Below, piece after piece: positions 28,883 through 37,198 of a DNA stretch of 44,118 bases. The stretch lies in NCBI GenBank assembly GCA_002783105.1, contig PFJN01000044.1, positions 1 through 44,118 on the forward strand, written 5' to 3'. Both the position numbers and the translations under genes were made by a program. This DNA is from Candidatus Pacebacteria bacterium CG_4_10_14_3_um_filter_34_15. GTDB taxonomy: Bacteria > Patescibacteriota > Microgenomatia > UBA1400 > PJMF01. Each line of letters begins with the position of its first letter. Position 1 is the first letter of the stretch. The notes under the pieces are model-generated. The model ran no database searches. It saw only the letters and a list, made by a program, of their open reading frames with translations, and was not told the DNA's origin.

Positions 28883-29779
28883 CTATTTTATTTCAATTTT
28901 GTAACTTTCTATAGTATTTTGACTTAAAAATTCTTTCAATCCATCTTTATTTGGATGATATGCCAAAATCCAACCAGAACCTTTTTTGACTCCACCCGCA
29001 CCTGTAATTTTTGCAAATCCTCCCTGATTTTCAATTTCTTTAATCATATTTTTTGCTTTCAAACTAACCACACCAAGTTTTTCTAATAATCTTTCGTTTT
29101 GAGTAAGTAAACATGGATCAAAATTTTTATCTTTAATACTCTCAATCATATTGAAAGTAACTCGGCCGATATCTTTAATTATTTTTGAATTATTTTTGTT
29201 TGATTCTACCTTTGTTTTTACAAGGCTTACCATTTCACCCGTACTTTCTTCAGGTTTTCCAGAATTAACTAAAATAAAGTCCATTTTAGAAAAACTTTTT
29301 AGCATCTTTCTTTTTCCTTTTCTAAATATTTGAACTCCCCCAAATACAACTGCAGAAGGATCAGTCCCACTTGAATTACCATGAATAAATTTTTCAGCCT
29401 GCCAAACTAAATTAAAAATTTCTTCTTCTGGTAAAATTAAATTGAAATGATTGAGCAAACATAAAAAAACCACATGTGCATATGCAGCTGAAGATCCCAG
29501 CCCAGATTTTCTAGGTAAATTCGAAGTTACTTTTATTTCCAAGTTATCTGTATTTAGATTTTTGCTTGAAAATTTTTCTTTAAAAATTTTAAAAATATGA
29601 TTCAAATATCCTGCCTTTGAATTTTTATTAACTTCTTTCGTTCTCTCTTCCACACTAGCCTTAATACCTAAGTTAATTGCAGATATTAAAGCAGGTTCTC
29701 CATAAACAACACTATGTTCTCCACTCAAAATAACTTTTCCAGATGAAAAAAAGATTTTGCTTTTTGAATTATTAATCAT
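28883..29779 (-). CDS. GHMP kinase, mevalonate kinase-like
   Basis: FFSSGKVILSGEHSVVYGEPAL, PRKSGLGSSAAYAHV, EKFIHGNSSGTDPSAVVFGG, KITGAGGVKKGSG. Confidence 0.88.
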   Translation of the reverse strand: MINNSKSKIFFSSGKVILSGEHSVVYGEPALISAINLGIKASVEERTKEVNKNSKAGYLNHIFKIFKEKFSSKNLNTDNLEIKVTSNLPRKSGLGSSAAYAHVVFLCLLNHFNLILPEEEIFNLVWQAEKFIHGNSSGTDPSAVVFGGVQIFRKGKRKMLKSFSKMDFILVNSGKPEESTGEMVSLVKTKVESNKNNSKIIKDIGRVTFNMIESIKDKNFDPCLLTQNERLLEKLGVVSLKAKNMIKEIENQGGFAKITGAGGVKKGSGWILAYHPNKDGLKEFLSQNTIESYKIEIK

Positions 29780-29788
29780 ATTTGTCAG

Positions 29789-30085
29789 TTATTTTTTTAA
29801 TACCAACTTAATTCCATAATTTATCAGAGAAGAATTATTTGAATCACTCACTTTTCTAAAAACAAACTCTACCTTGTCACCTTTTTTAAGCTCAATACCT
29901 TTTTCACCCATAAATTCATATCTTTCACCGTCCATTTCGACAATTGCGAAACAATAAGGAAGAAAAGACTGCAACTCTGGAGATGTTACTTCTACTCTAG
30001 TCACAAAAACTACCTCTCCTAATTTTCCAACAAAATTATTCCAATTTTTATTTTTACGCCAATAGTTAGCAGGATTAAGTAGCAT
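29789..30085 (-). CDS. DUF35-like OB-fold protein lacking a zinc ribbon
   Basis: NYWRKNKNWNNFVGKLGEVVFVTR...LPYCFAIVEMDGERYEFMGEKGIELKKGDKVEFVFRKV...INYGIKLVL; directly downstream of thiolase and HMGS. Confidence 0.65.
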   Translation of the reverse strand: MLLNPANYWRKNKNWNNFVGKLGEVVFVTRVEVTSPELQSFLPYCFAIVEMDGERYEFMGEKGIELKKGDKVEFVFRKVSDSNNSSLINYGIKLVLKK

Positions 30086-30086
30086 A

Positions 30087-31319
30087 TTATTTCTCCAAGA
30101 TATGAACTACTACTGTTGCTCCGCTTCCACCAACATTATGCGCAAGTGCATATTTAAAATTCATTATTTTTTTTGATCGGTCTGTTTTAACTTTAATTCC
30201 ATTCTCAAGTAACTCTGCTAAATATGCCACTTGTTTAACTCCAGTAGCACCGACAGGATGTCCGCACGCTTTTAATCCTCCAGAAGGATTAATTAAAACT
30301 TTTCCACCAAAGGTGGTTTGCCCATCAAGCGTTGCCTGACCGCCAGTGCCTTTTTTGAAAAATCCTAAATCCTCAATCGCTAAAATTTCTGCGATCGTAA
30401 AACAATCGTGAACTTCGGCGACCTCAATATCTTTTGAGGTTAGACCCGCTTGTTTAAAGGCATCTTTTGCTGCCTTAATTGTGGCATTAAGACTAGTTAA
30501 ACTTTTTCTATTAGCCAAACTTAAAAAATCTTGAGCATGACCCATGCCAATAATTTTTGGCTTATTTTTATAGTTGACTGTTTTACCATCCAATAATTTT
30601 CCCGAATCTTTTGTACTTAAAATCACCGCACTTGATCCATCTGAAACCGGTGAGCAATCGAGTAATCGTAAAGGATCTGCTACCATCGAACTCTGACTTA
30701 CTTGCTCCAAAGTAAATAATTTATTAAAATGGGCTTTAGAATTGGTTAATGCATGGGCATGATTTTTAACTGAGACTGCTGATAATTGTTCACGTGTAGT
30801 TCCATATTTATGCATATGAGCTTTAGCTAATAATGCATACAAAGCTGGAAAAGTGCTCCCATACTCAAAATTATAGTCAGAAGCCGATGATAAAACCTTA
30901 GTTGCTTCATTAGAATTAAAATCAGTCATTTTTTCTACACCTAGAACCATTACTGTTTTATATCTGCCAGAATTTAATGCATCTTGGGCTGTAATCATCG
31001 CCAAACTGCCAGAAGCGCAGGCTCCCTCTACTCTAATAGATGGAGGAAAATGTTCAAATAATTCACTCACAACTGCATTTAAATGCAACTGATTATTAAA
31101 TATTCCTGAAGCCATGTTGGCAATATAAACTGCCTCAATTTCTTTTGGATCAAAATCGCCATCCTTTGAAACATTCTTAAGAACTCCAAAAACTGCCTCT
31201 TTTATTAAATCATTAAGTGACTTATCCCAAAGCTCACCAAAATGATCGGAGATAAATGAGCCAACTATCTTTACCGATTTTATTTCTCTAACCGCGTTTT
31301 TATCAGTTTGTTTTTTCAT
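30087..31319 (-). CDS. Archaeal-type acetyl-CoA acetyltransferase (thiolase)
   Basis: RVEGACASGSLAM, VAEVHDCFTIAEI, NPSGGLKACGHPVGATGVKQ. Confidence 0.92.
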   Translation of the reverse strand: MKKQTDKNAVREIKSVKIVGSFISDHFGELWDKSLNDLIKEAVFGVLKNVSKDGDFDPKEIEAVYIANMASGIFNNQLHLNAVVSELFEHFPPSIRVEGACASGSLAMITAQDALNSGRYKTVMVLGVEKMTDFNSNEATKVLSSASDYNFEYGSTFPALYALLAKAHMHKYGTTREQLSAVSVKNHAHALTNSKAHFNKLFTLEQVSQSSMVADPLRLLDCSPVSDGSSAVILSTKDSGKLLDGKTVNYKNKPKIIGMGHAQDFLSLANRKSLTSLNATIKAAKDAFKQAGLTSKDIEVAEVHDCFTIAEILAIEDLGFFKKGTGGQATLDGQTTFGGKVLINPSGGLKACGHPVGATGVKQVAYLAELLENGIKVKTDRSKKIMNFKYALAHNVGGSGATVVVHILEK

Positions 31320-31351
31320 AATTTTATGTCCCAACTACCTTTATGTCCTAG

Positions 31352-32410
31352 CTATTCTGTGTTTTTAATATAGGTGTGATAACTCACTTCTTTCATACTT
31401 TCAATTTGGTTTCTCAAAAATCTTTTCCAAGTTTTTCTTTTCTTTTCCAAAAGGCTGGTTGTCTCAAATGCAAATGCGTCACTGCCTGACCCAGAACCAT
31501 ACGAAACCATCAGAATTTTCTGTCCTTTTGTAGCAATATCTAAAACTGAAGATAAGGCAATTAAACTAGCTGCAGAATAAACGTTACCAATTTTATCAAC
31601 CACCAAACTTGGTTTGAGTTGTTCGGGGGTAAAACCTAAGCTTTTAGCAATCATTTTTGGGAATTTGGCATTGGGTGTATGAAAAACACAGTAATCAAAA
31701 TCTTTAGGCTTCATCTTTAAATCGGCCATAATTTTTTTGGCAGCCAAAGCAATGTGATAAAAATATGCAGGCTCACCACTAAATCTTCCAGCATGCTCTG
31801 GATACTTCATCCTTGGTCTTCTCCAAAAATCTGGGGTGTCTGTGGCAACTGAAGCTGTGCCCAATAGTTTTGCAATAATATTTTGTGTCCCTACTAAAAA
31901 CGCTGCTGATCCTGCTCCAGCCGTATATTCTAATACATCTCCTGGACGTGATTGAGCTGTATCTGATCCAATGGCTAAACCATTTTTTGAGATTCCTGAA
32001 CCAATATAAGCAAAACAGATTTGCAAAGCTTGAGTTCCAGCCTTACAAGCAAACTGTAAATCTGCCATTGATAAATTATCAGAAAGTCCAAGAGCTTGTT
32101 TTACCATTGTTCCAGTTGGCTTAACTGCATACGGATGACTTTCACTACCAATAAACAAACAACTAATGTCATTTTTGTTATTACTCTTTGAATCACTAAA
32201 AAATCTTTTAATAGCCTGCGAGCCAGATTGAACAGATATTGTTGTCGTATCTTCGTCAATCGATGGAACACTTTTTTGAAAAACTCCTAATGACTTATAT
32301 ATATCGGATCCAAATTTTTCCTGAGCTGCTTCAATATTTTTCCCTGTAACAAAATTACCGGGAATGTATGATCCATAGGAAACTATTCCTAAATCGCTTG
32401 TATTATTCAT
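31352..32410 (-). CDS. Archaeal-type hydroxymethylglutaryl-CoA synthase
   Basis: LGIVSYGSYIPGNFV, LQFACKAGTQALQICFAYI, YCVFHTPNAKFPKMIAKSLGF; start trimmed to MNNTSDLG. Confidence 0.9.
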   Translation of the reverse strand: MNNTSDLGIVSYGSYIPGNFVTGKNIEAAQEKFGSDIYKSLGVFQKSVPSIDEDTTTISVQSGSQAIKRFFSDSKSNNKNDISCLFIGSESHPYAVKPTGTMVKQALGLSDNLSMADLQFACKAGTQALQICFAYIGSGISKNGLAIGSDTAQSRPGDVLEYTAGAGSAAFLVGTQNIIAKLLGTASVATDTPDFWRRPRMKYPEHAGRFSGEPAYFYHIALAAKKIMADLKMKPKDFDYCVFHTPNAKFPKMIAKSLGFTPEQLKPSLVVDKIGNVYSAASLIALSSVLDIATKGQKILMVSYGSGSGSDAFAFETTSLLEKKRKTWKRFLRNQIESMKEVSYHTYIKNTE

Positions 32411-32411
32411 G

Positions 32412-33659
32412 TTATAAATTTGTGGTTCGACCACGTAGATTAAAGTTGCATCTAGCTAACTTTTGATGAGCGCTCGCTAATGAATTATTGGTGAGAGCGC
32501 ATAAACCAGAAATTTCGCCTGCTAAAGCTGCAACACCTGCACAAAGAGCTAAAATTGTTGAACTGGCAAGATTATTTTCTTTATCGTTCCCAGATAAAAT
32601 TAATGATCTTGCTTGTGTTTGCTTTGGTAGCCAAGTTCCACCACCAATACTCCCCACACTGACAGTTGGCAACGTTAGAGCCACATAAAGACCGTCACCA
32701 TCTTCTTCAAAAGTTACGGATGACTCGCTACCTCCCACGACATGTGCTGGATCCTGGCCGGTTGCTATATAAAATGCAGCCAAAGCATTTGCCACATGCA
32801 TATTTTGCGCCATCGAACCAGCCACATTGCTTCCAACTAAATTTTTGGCTACATGGCTTTTGACCAAATCTTTTGCATTTACATCAAAAATATCCGCCAA
32901 AATTTCTTTTGATAAAAAAGCCTCGAGTTCAACATTGAATCCTCTGCCAAACATACGATTTAGCACAGAATCTTTTTTATCAGTACAGACATTTCCTGAC
33001 AACGAAAGCAACTTTACTTTTTTATGATCTTCCTCAATCTTATTCCAAGCATATTTAAGAGCAATTGTTACCATATTCATGCCCATAGCTTCTTGCGTAT
33101 CAAAGCTGAATCTTAAGTAAACATGCCTGCCTCTTATAAATGACTGATAAGTTAAAAACTTAAGATGTTTACTTGTGCTTTCACAATAGTCGGCAAATGT
33201 CTTAATATTTTTATTCATCCAATCAATAAATTTATAAGCCTCTAGTGTACTGTCGCATCTGAATACTAGCGCACGTGCCATACCTACTTTGTTTATCACA
33301 ACTGAAAGATTGTCGGCTAAATTAAGAGCTTTACAGCCCCTATTTATTGAAGCGACCAAAGCACCCTCAGTTGTTGCTAAAGGTATAAAAATATCATCAA
33401 TTGATGATATTTCACCTTCTTTGTTAGCATCAATAAAATTTTTAACTTTAACTGGCCCCACTAATCCAACTGGTATTTCAATACTACCAATCATGTTTTC
33501 GCAATTGCTGCTTCCAGCTTTTTCTACAGGAAAATTAATATCAAAAAGTTCTTGGAAATCTCCAACTCGAGAACTTTTGACTAGTTCTTGCCTTTTCACG
33601 ACTTTTTCAACTTCAGAAAGATTCTCATCTCTGATATACAAACTAAATTTATGGGCCAT
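32412..33659 (-). CDS. Hydroxymethylglutaryl-CoA reductase, class I-like
   Basis: CENMIGSIEIPVGLVGPV, TTEGALVASINRGCKA, EAMGMNMVTIAL, CTDKK, VGSIGGGTWLPKQ. Confidence 0.96.
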   Translation of the reverse strand: MAHKFSLYIRDENLSEVEKVVKRQELVKSSRVGDFQELFDINFPVEKAGSSNCENMIGSIEIPVGLVGPVKVKNFIDANKEGEISSIDDIFIPLATTEGALVASINRGCKALNLADNLSVVINKVGMARALVFRCDSTLEAYKFIDWMNKNIKTFADYCESTSKHLKFLTYQSFIRGRHVYLRFSFDTQEAMGMNMVTIALKYAWNKIEEDHKKVKLLSLSGNVCTDKKDSVLNRMFGRGFNVELEAFLSKEILADIFDVNAKDLVKSHVAKNLVGSNVAGSMAQNMHVANALAAFYIATGQDPAHVVGGSESSVTFEEDGDGLYVALTLPTVSVGSIGGGTWLPKQTQARSLILSGNDKENNLASSTILALCAGVAALAGEISGLCALTNNSLASAHQKLARCNFNLRGRTTNL

Positions 33660-34344
33660 AACAACTTAGTCGTAAATTTGATGTGAAATCATGCAACTTT
33701 TTTAATTCTTCAGAAAGTCTTAAATCCTTCAACATCATACAAGCCCAAGGTGCTAAAAAAACTTTTTCTTCATTAATAGTTATTTCGCAAGGAGCTGTTT
33801 TTTGTTGAAGTTCATCCAAATCCATTATTAAAGTTTGTTCGGGTGAAGCAATTGAAGTCTTAAGATTAATTTGAGTAACTAGATCATCAAAGTTGACCCA
33901 AGCAACTCTAGCAACTTCATTTTCATTAATAATAATTTTCCCGTTGTAACTCCCAACATACACTTGATCAAATTCATGCTCACCATATTTATCATTACAA
34001 TAGGCTTTATACACAAATTTATAAATTGGTTGAATTTCTCCATCCAAATCTCCATATAAAATGCCAATTTCTTCTCTTAGTCTTCTTTTAGCACAGTCAA
34101 AATAAATTTCAGAAGGTCTCAAGTTTCCACAAATAGCATTTGCCCACCAGCCAGCACCAACAATTTTTTTAGCACTTCTTTCTTGCAATAAAACCTGACC
34201 TTTTTTATTTATTAGCCATACAGAAGAACACCGGTGGAGTTTCGCAGGGTGTTCGTGGGCCTCAAATTTATCCATTTGTCCAATGGGTTCATTATCTGGA
34301 TTTACTAATAAAACTTCATCGTCATGCACTGTCGATATATTCAT
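33649..34344 (-). CDS. idi: Isopentenyl-diphosphate delta-isomerase type I
   Basis: Nudix-type IDI-1: LHRCSSVWLINKKGQVLLQERS, GWWANAICGNLRPSE, CAKRRLREEIGI. Confidence 0.92.
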   Translation of the reverse strand: MNISTVHDDEVLLVNPDNEPIGQMDKFEAHEHPAKLHRCSSVWLINKKGQVLLQERSAKKIVGAGWWANAICGNLRPSEIYFDCAKRRLREEIGILYGDLDGEIQPIYKFVYKAYCNDKYGEHEFDQVYVGSYNGKIIINENEVARVAWVNFDDLVTQINLKTSIASPEQTLIMDLDELQQKTAPCEITINEEKVFLAPWACMMLKDLRLSEELKKLHDFTSNLRLSCYGP

Positions 34345-34685
34345 GATTTTTTCCTATATGCTGAGCTAAATCTAATTAGTAAATAAAATAATAATAATTG
34401 CCAATAAATACAGTAGAACGAAATAACGTTTGAAACAAAACTTAGCCAATCACAATTAATAACAACACTTTGAGAACAAGAGAAAACAAACCTAACCAGC
34501 GGAACAATCATAATTTTCCATAACACCGTAGTTACCATTAATAATAAACTTGGCAATAAAGACATCCAAACAAAAATTTTCTCCCTTACCAAGGCTTGCA
34601 TCGTTTGATATGGATGTAAAACTAATCCAACTGAGATTTGACCAAGAGAATATGTGGTTGAGAGAATTAATTTGCGTTTTTTCAT
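34341..34685 (-). CDS. Hypothetical multi-pass membrane protein
   Basis: 3-4 hydrophobic segments; start/stop overlaps with neighbours on both sides. Confidence 0.6.
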   Translation of the reverse strand: MKKRKLILSTTYSLGQISVGLVLHPYQTMQALVREKIFVWMSLLPSLLLMVTTVLWKIMIVPLVRFVFSCSQSVVINCDWLSFVSNVISFYCIYWQLLLFYLLIRFSSAYRKKS

Positions 34686-34858
34686 ATCAACTCCACCAAA
34701 ATTGTTGATAAAACAGATAATATTAATAATGTTTGCCAGGAATGTATCCCAATAAAAGAAGTAATTTCATCCAAAAATTCTGGAAAAATTCTTTCCTCAT
34801 TCAGTTTTTTTTGAGTTGTTGCTTCTTTTTGCAGTTCTTTTAAAAAATCATTTTTCAT
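34682..34858 (-). CDS. 58-aa single-TM small protein (below the ORF-track cutoff)
   Basis: Hand translation MKNDFLKELQKEATTQKKLNEERIFPEFLDEITSFIGIHSWQTLLILSVLSTILVELI; ATGA-type overlap with next gene; lies between sigma factor and membrane protein. Confidence 0.6.
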   Translation of the reverse strand: MKNDFLKELQKEATTQKKLNEERIFPEFLDEITSFIGIHSWQTLLILSVLSTILVELI

Positions 34859-34874
34859 CGTTATATTTATCTGT

Positions 34875-35393
34875 TTATTCCACCCACAGACACCTGAATT
34901 CTCGTCTTGCCCTAAAAAGATCTGACTCTACTGATTTGATGCTTTTCCCCATCTCTTTTGCGATTAATGACACCTTTTTTCCATCAACATACTTTAACAT
35001 TAAGAGTTCCCCATAATTACTCTTCATATTTTTTAACACCAATTTTACTTTTTGAGATACTTCCTCAGAATTATCAATATCGTCTAACATTAGCAAATCA
35101 GAAAGATGCGTGGTTATTAGAGCTTTTTTTGCGTATTTTTTTCTAAAATAATCAGCAATTTCATGTTTCGCAATCGAGTTCATCCATGTCCAAATACTAC
35201 ATTTACCTCTGAAAAGAGGTAAATGTCTTAGACAGTTTAAAAAAGTTTGTTGAACTATTTCTTCAGAATCTTGTTTATTTGAAATTTTTCCAATCACCAT
35301 TGTCACTAATCTATTTTTGTACATTTTAAACCAATAACTTACTGCTCTTGAGTCACCATACTTAAGTTTAGCTAATAGCATTTTTTCTTCCAT
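34875..35393 (-). CDS. Sigma-70 family (ECF-like) RNA polymerase sigma factor
   Basis: Region 2 SEEIVQQTFLNCLRHLPLFRGKCSIWTWMNSIAKHEIADYFRKK; region 4 LLMLKYVDGKKVSLIAKEMGKSIKSVESDLFRARREF. Confidence 0.92.
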   Translation of the reverse strand: MEEKMLLAKLKYGDSRAVSYWFKMYKNRLVTMVIGKISNKQDSEEIVQQTFLNCLRHLPLFRGKCSIWTWMNSIAKHEIADYFRKKYAKKALITTHLSDLLMLDDIDNSEEVSQKVKLVLKNMKSNYGELLMLKYVDGKKVSLIAKEMGKSIKSVESDLFRARREFRCLWVE

Positions 35394-35415
35394 ATACTAT
35401 ATAATATCATTACAT

Positions 35416-35796
35416 ATGTCTTTTAAGTTAATTTCAACCGTTTTTGCAGAAGAAGCAAGCCCTTGTGGAGCAGGAGAAGGTGGTGGAATTAATCTAGGAG
35501 ATTGTCTCAAACTAAGTGATAGCACAAAAATAAGTGAAGTTTACGATACTCCAGCCACTTTAATTGATATTATTATTAATAATATGTTTCCTATTACTGG
35601 AGTAATCATATTTTCGATGCTATTCTTAGCAGGCTTTAAATTTATTACCAAAGGAAAAGAAGGCATAGAAGACGCAAAAAAGATTGTAACTACAACTCTA
35701 ATTGGATTTTTAGTAATGTTTTCCGCTTATTGGATTGTTCAAATAATTTCCTTATTAACTGGAATAAATATACCTGGAATAGGTGCAGACTATTAA
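35416..35796 (+). CDS. VirB2/T4SS-pilin-like protein, very short leader
   Basis: MSFKLISTVFAEEAS; two TM; GKEGIEDAKKIVTTTLIGFLVMFSAYWIVQII. Confidence 0.78.
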   Translation: MSFKLISTVFAEEASPCGAGEGGGINLGDCLKLSDSTKISEVYDTPATLIDIIINNMFPITGVIIFSMLFLAGFKFITKGKEGIEDAKKIVTTTLIGFLVMFSAYWIVQIISLLTGINIPGIGADY

Positions 35797-35798
35797 TT

Positions 35799-36194
35799 AT
35801 GAAAAGTTTTCAATTGATTAAATCAGTATTTGCTCAAGGTGAATTTGATGCTCTTATTGGTGACGTAAGATCACCAGCTGGGGTAGGCACAATAAATATT
35901 GAATCTGGAGGCAGTGAAAATAGCATCGGTATACTTCTGCTTGTCTCAAGACTTTTAGGAATTGTAACTGTTATTGCCAGTGTTTGGGTTGCGGTAAACG
36001 TTATTTATGCCGCATACACATACTTGACTGGTGCAGGAAAACCTGCAAATCATCAAAAAGCAAGCGATATTTTAACAATGAGTATTATTGGCTTAATTCT
36101 CATTGTCAGTACTTATACGTTTGCTGGATTAATTGGATTGTTGTTTTTTGGAGATGCTGCGGCAATTATTAATCCGACAATTGCGCCAATTTAA
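35799..36194 (+). CDS. VirB2/T4SS-pilin-like protein, very short leader
   Basis: MKSFQLIKSVFAQGEF; two TM; NHQKASDILTMSIIGLILIVSTYTFAGLIG. Confidence 0.78.
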   Translation: MKSFQLIKSVFAQGEFDALIGDVRSPAGVGTINIESGGSENSIGILLLVSRLLGIVTVIASVWVAVNVIYAAYTYLTGAGKPANHQKASDILTMSIIGLILIVSTYTFAGLIGLLFFGDAAAIINPTIAPI

Positions 36195-36204
36195 GAACAA
36201 AAAT

Positions 36205-36774
36205 ATGCTCAACTCAATTATTATAAAGAAAATACTAACTTTAGTTTCATTTTTAATTTTAGCCATTTCATTAATTTCATTTTCCAAAACCCAACCCGCT
36301 TTTGCTGGTGCACCATGCTCTAATGGAGGTTGCTATGACAATATAAAGTGCGTTTGGGTTGTGGATGATAGCCTCCCAGCTGGTGGATACTATACTACAG
36401 GTACAGAACCATGCGGATCGGCTGTGATAGGTGGAGTAGCACCTCCACCAGCTATCGCAAATATTAATAGAATTTCTGGAAATAGTGTAGATGGAAGTGG
36501 GCTTGGTGTACTTTTATTTTTTTCCAGAGCTCTTAATTTTGGAGCAATAGTTGGAGGAATTATTGTAGTTGGAAATTTTATTGGAGCAGGATTAATGTAT
36601 GTCACTGGGGCTGGAAATTCAGAAACTCATGTTAAAGTCATGAATAAAATTACCTATAGTGTTATAGGTATAATAATAATTGTTTCTACCTATACGATAG
36701 TCGGATTAATTGGTCTCATTTTCTTCAAGGACCCAGCATTCCTGCTCAAACCTAATTTATATGGAGTACGTTAG
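36205..36774 (+). CDS. VirB2/T4SS-pilin-like protein
   Basis: Signal peptide MLNSIIIKKILTLVSFLILAISLISFSKTQPAFA; THVKVMNKITYSVIGIIIIVSTYTIVGLIG. Confidence 0.78.
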   Translation: MLNSIIIKKILTLVSFLILAISLISFSKTQPAFAGAPCSNGGCYDNIKCVWVVDDSLPAGGYYTTGTEPCGSAVIGGVAPPPAIANINRISGNSVDGSGLGVLLFFSRALNFGAIVGGIIVVGNFIGAGLMYVTGAGNSETHVKVMNKITYSVIGIIIIVSTYTIVGLIGLIFFKDPAFLLKPNLYGVR

Positions 36775-36814
36775 TATATAATAAATATTAGTTAATAAAA
36801 TAAGTTATAAAATT

Positions 36815-37198
36815 ATGTTTTTACCAACACTAATCGCACAATTTGGAGATGGAATTACCTCACCTTCCAAGGCATACACTGAAGGAGGAACTACCCGACC
36901 AGGAGTACTCGCTAACTTTGATTTGATTATTTCTAATTTGCTTGGTTTATTTACAATTATTGGTGCCTTAATATTTGTTGTCTACTTTTTAATTGCCGCT
37001 ATTCAATGGATAACAGCCGGTGGTGATGCCGGAAAGCTCACCGAAGCTAGAGAAAAGATTATTCAAGGAGTTCTTGGTTTAGTAATTTTAGTAGCTGCTT
37101 ATGGAATATTAGGATTAATTGGAACACTTGTTGGAATCGACATCCTAAACCCAGTAACTCAACTAGAAGAAATAATCCCAAAGATAGGACCATATTAA
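36815..37198 (+). CDS. VirB2/T4SS-pilin-like protein, very short leader
   Basis: MFLPTLIAQFGDG; AAIQWITAGGDAGKLTEAREKIIQGVLGLVILVAAYGI. Confidence 0.8.
   Translation: MFLPTLIAQFGDGITSPSKAYTEGGTTRPGVLANFDLIISNLLGLFTIIGALIFVVYFLIAAIQWITAGGDAGKLTEAREKIIQGVLGLVILVAAYGILGLIGTLVGIDILNPVTQLEEIIPKIGPY

Noticed and set aside
33289-33669. 126-aa plus-strand ORF overlapping HMGR
   Set aside because: Antisense to the conserved HMGR catalytic region; no domain similarity, likely a chance frame.
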